NCBI GenBank assembly: GCA_946482295.1
Contig: CAMLRB010000196.1
Span: 1 to 6,829 of the forward strand
Reading direction: 5' to 3'
DNA: 6,829 nucleotides
From: an uncultured Bacteriovorax sp.
GTDB taxonomy: Bacteria; Bdellovibrionota; Bacteriovoracia; Bacteriovoracales; Bacteriovoracaceae
This document shows, in pieces, positions 5,721 through 6,829 of the stretch. Numbering within the stretch: the first letter of the stretch is position 1; every line of letters begins with the position of its first letter. A program made the position numbers and the translations under genes. A model generated the notes under the pieces. That model did no database searches. It saw only the letters and a list, made by a program, of their open reading frames with translations, and was not told the DNA's origin.

Positions 5721-6829
5721 CTAGGCCTTATGGTCAAGAAGGATATGAAGCATTCTTCTTAAAGGTTCGGCCGCTCCCCAAAGGAGTTGATCTCCAACGG
5801 TAAAAGCATTTAGATATTCATCACCTAGATTCATTTTACGTAAACGACCAACTGGAATAGTCAGCTTCCCGCTTGCAAATTCCGGTGTCAGGAATTGAAG
5901 CGTGTCCGGTTTATTGTTGGCCACAACTTTCGTCCACGGGTTGTGTTCAGAAAGCATCATCTCAATTTCATTGATTGGGATATTTTTCTTTAATTTGATC
6001 GTCAACCCTTGAGCATGACAGCGCATACTTGAAACGCGCACGCATGTTCCATCGATCGGAATGCGTTTTCCCGTCTGAAGAATTTTATTTCCTTCTGCAC
6101 ACGCTTTCCATTCTTCTTTACTCTGCCCATGTTCCCACTCGGAATCAATCCATGGAAGAAGATTGCAGGCCAGCGGATGACCAAATTGATCTTTTGGAAA
6201 ATGTTTATCTTTCATATGATGAATGACATCTTTTTCTACGGCCAGAATGCGCTCAGAAAGGCTAGCTTCCCCATGGGGCATAACTCGATCAGTGACAAAT
6301 TTCATCTGGGCCAGAAGCTCATTCATGTGACGAGCGCCACCACCTGATGCCGCTTGATACGTCATCGAGGTAATCCACTCCACTTGATCGGCCTTAAAAA
6401 GACCTCCCAGCGCAAGTAACATCAATGAAACGGTACAATTTCCACCGATGAATTCTTTCTTTCCATTTTTTAGGGCCTCTTTTATCACGTGCAAATTTAC
6501 AGGATCCAAAATAATTGTACTTTCATCATGCATTCTTAAAGTAGAAGCAGCATCAATCCAATAACCTTTGAAGCCATCATCTTTTAAATTTTGGTGCATT
6601 TTTTTTGTATACTCACCACCTTGGCAAGTCACGATGACATCCATTTTTCCCAGTTCATCGAGGTTGTAAGCATCTTTAAGAATTGGATCAATCTCTTTGG
6701 CCGCCCCTGCAAATGGATGTGATCCACCGGGATTACTTGTAGAAAAAAACGTCGTCTGAAAAAGCGAGAGGTCTCCTTCGCTCATCATTCGCTCCATAAG
6801 AACCTGACCTACCATCCCTCGCCAGCCAA
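5721..6829 (-). CDS. asd: Aspartate-semialdehyde dehydrogenase, 5' partial
   Basis: Reduces L-aspartyl 4-phosphate with NADPH to aspartate 4-semialdehyde, the branch point to lysine and diaminopimelate (peptidoglycan), threonine and methionine. Cytoplasmic. It resembles the gammaproteobacterial-type (E. coli) Asd. The frame remains open to the window end: the codons before the Met at 6815 read G-W-R-G, completing the NADP-binding motif GWRGMVG, so that Met is internal and only about eight N-terminal residues are missing by comparison with E. coli. Numbered from that Met: catalytic Cys127 in GGNCTVS, Gln154 in TYQAASGGGARHM, Arg260, and His267 in MRCHAQG, with the Arg-to-His spacing of seven as in the E. 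coli enzyme. The C-terminal domain (GDQLLWGAAEPLRRML) is complete to the stop. The lipoprotein and ribB lie downstream on the same strand, 64 bases away, but a separate promoter is predicted in that gap. Confidence 0.96.
   Translation of the reverse strand, partial: GWRGMVGQVLMERMMSEGDLSLFQTTFFSTSNPGGSHPFAGAAKEIDPILKDAYNLDELGKMDVIVTCQGGEYTKKMHQNLKDDGFKGYWIDAASTLRMHDESTIILDPVNLHVIKEALKNGKKEFIGGNCTVSLMLLALGGLFKADQVEWITSMTYQAASGGGARHMNELLAQMKFVTDRVMPHGEASLSERILAVEKDVIHHMKDKHFPKDQFGHPLACNLLPWIDSEWEHGQSKEEWKACAEGNKILQTGKRIPIDGTCVRVSSMRCHAQGLTIKLKKNIPINEIEMMLSEHNPWTKVVANNKPDTLQFLTPEFASGKLTIPVGRLRKMNLGDEYLNAFTVGDQLLWGAAEPLRRMLHILLDHKA

Noticed and set aside
6813..6815. Met at 6815 as the start of asd
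   Set aside because: The codons before it encode G-W-R-G, part of the NADP-binding motif GWRGMVG, so it is internal.

Overview
This window looks like ordinary chromosome from a Gram-negative bacterium of roughly 40% GC (estimated by eye). Best guess is a member of the Bdellovibrionota, in particular the Bacteriovoracia. That is an inference from gene content and style: a PuuD-type membrane protein paired with a separate cytochrome c lipoprotein, a large YiiX-type cysteine-hydrolase lipoprotein, and a CHASE-type hybrid kinase. No phage, transposon, CRISPR, tRNA or rRNA signal is visible.

Layout. Positions 1-2300 (+) hold most of a hybrid sensor histidine kinase (CHASE, TM, PAS, HisKA, HATPase_c, REC) whose start lies upstream of the window. 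A 170-base gap (2301-2470) carries an imperfect inverted repeat, a plausible sigma70-type promoter and a strong Shine-Dalgarno site. It is followed by a two-gene plus-strand unit: a Urate_ox_N (PuuD-like) six-helix membrane protein (2471-3190) and, 2 bases later, a monohaem c-type cytochrome lipoprotein (3193-3543). Together they resemble the two halves of the fused urate oxidase PuuD. The membrane gene has the codon choice of a highly expressed gene.

The rest is on the minus strand and reads right to left: asd (5721-6829, 5' end outside the window), a YiiX/YebB-like NlpC/P60 hydrolase lipoprotein (4148-5656), and ribB (3536-4132). The lipoprotein and ribB are 15 bases apart and probably share a transcript. 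The ribB and cytochrome genes converge and overlap by 8 bases.

The most interesting feature is in the 64-base asd-lipoprotein gap: a perfect 15-bp palindrome (5659-5696). Its downstream arm contains the lipoprotein's Shine-Dalgarno sequence, and a good promoter (TTGAGT, 17 bases, TATACT) sits across it so that transcripts from this promoter would start inside the downstream arm. Read-through RNA from asd would hide the ribosome site; RNA from the local promoter would leave it free. A second, genome-signature type of observation is the excess of GGCC (39 by hand count), mostly made by a G-ending codon followed by the Ala codon GCC.
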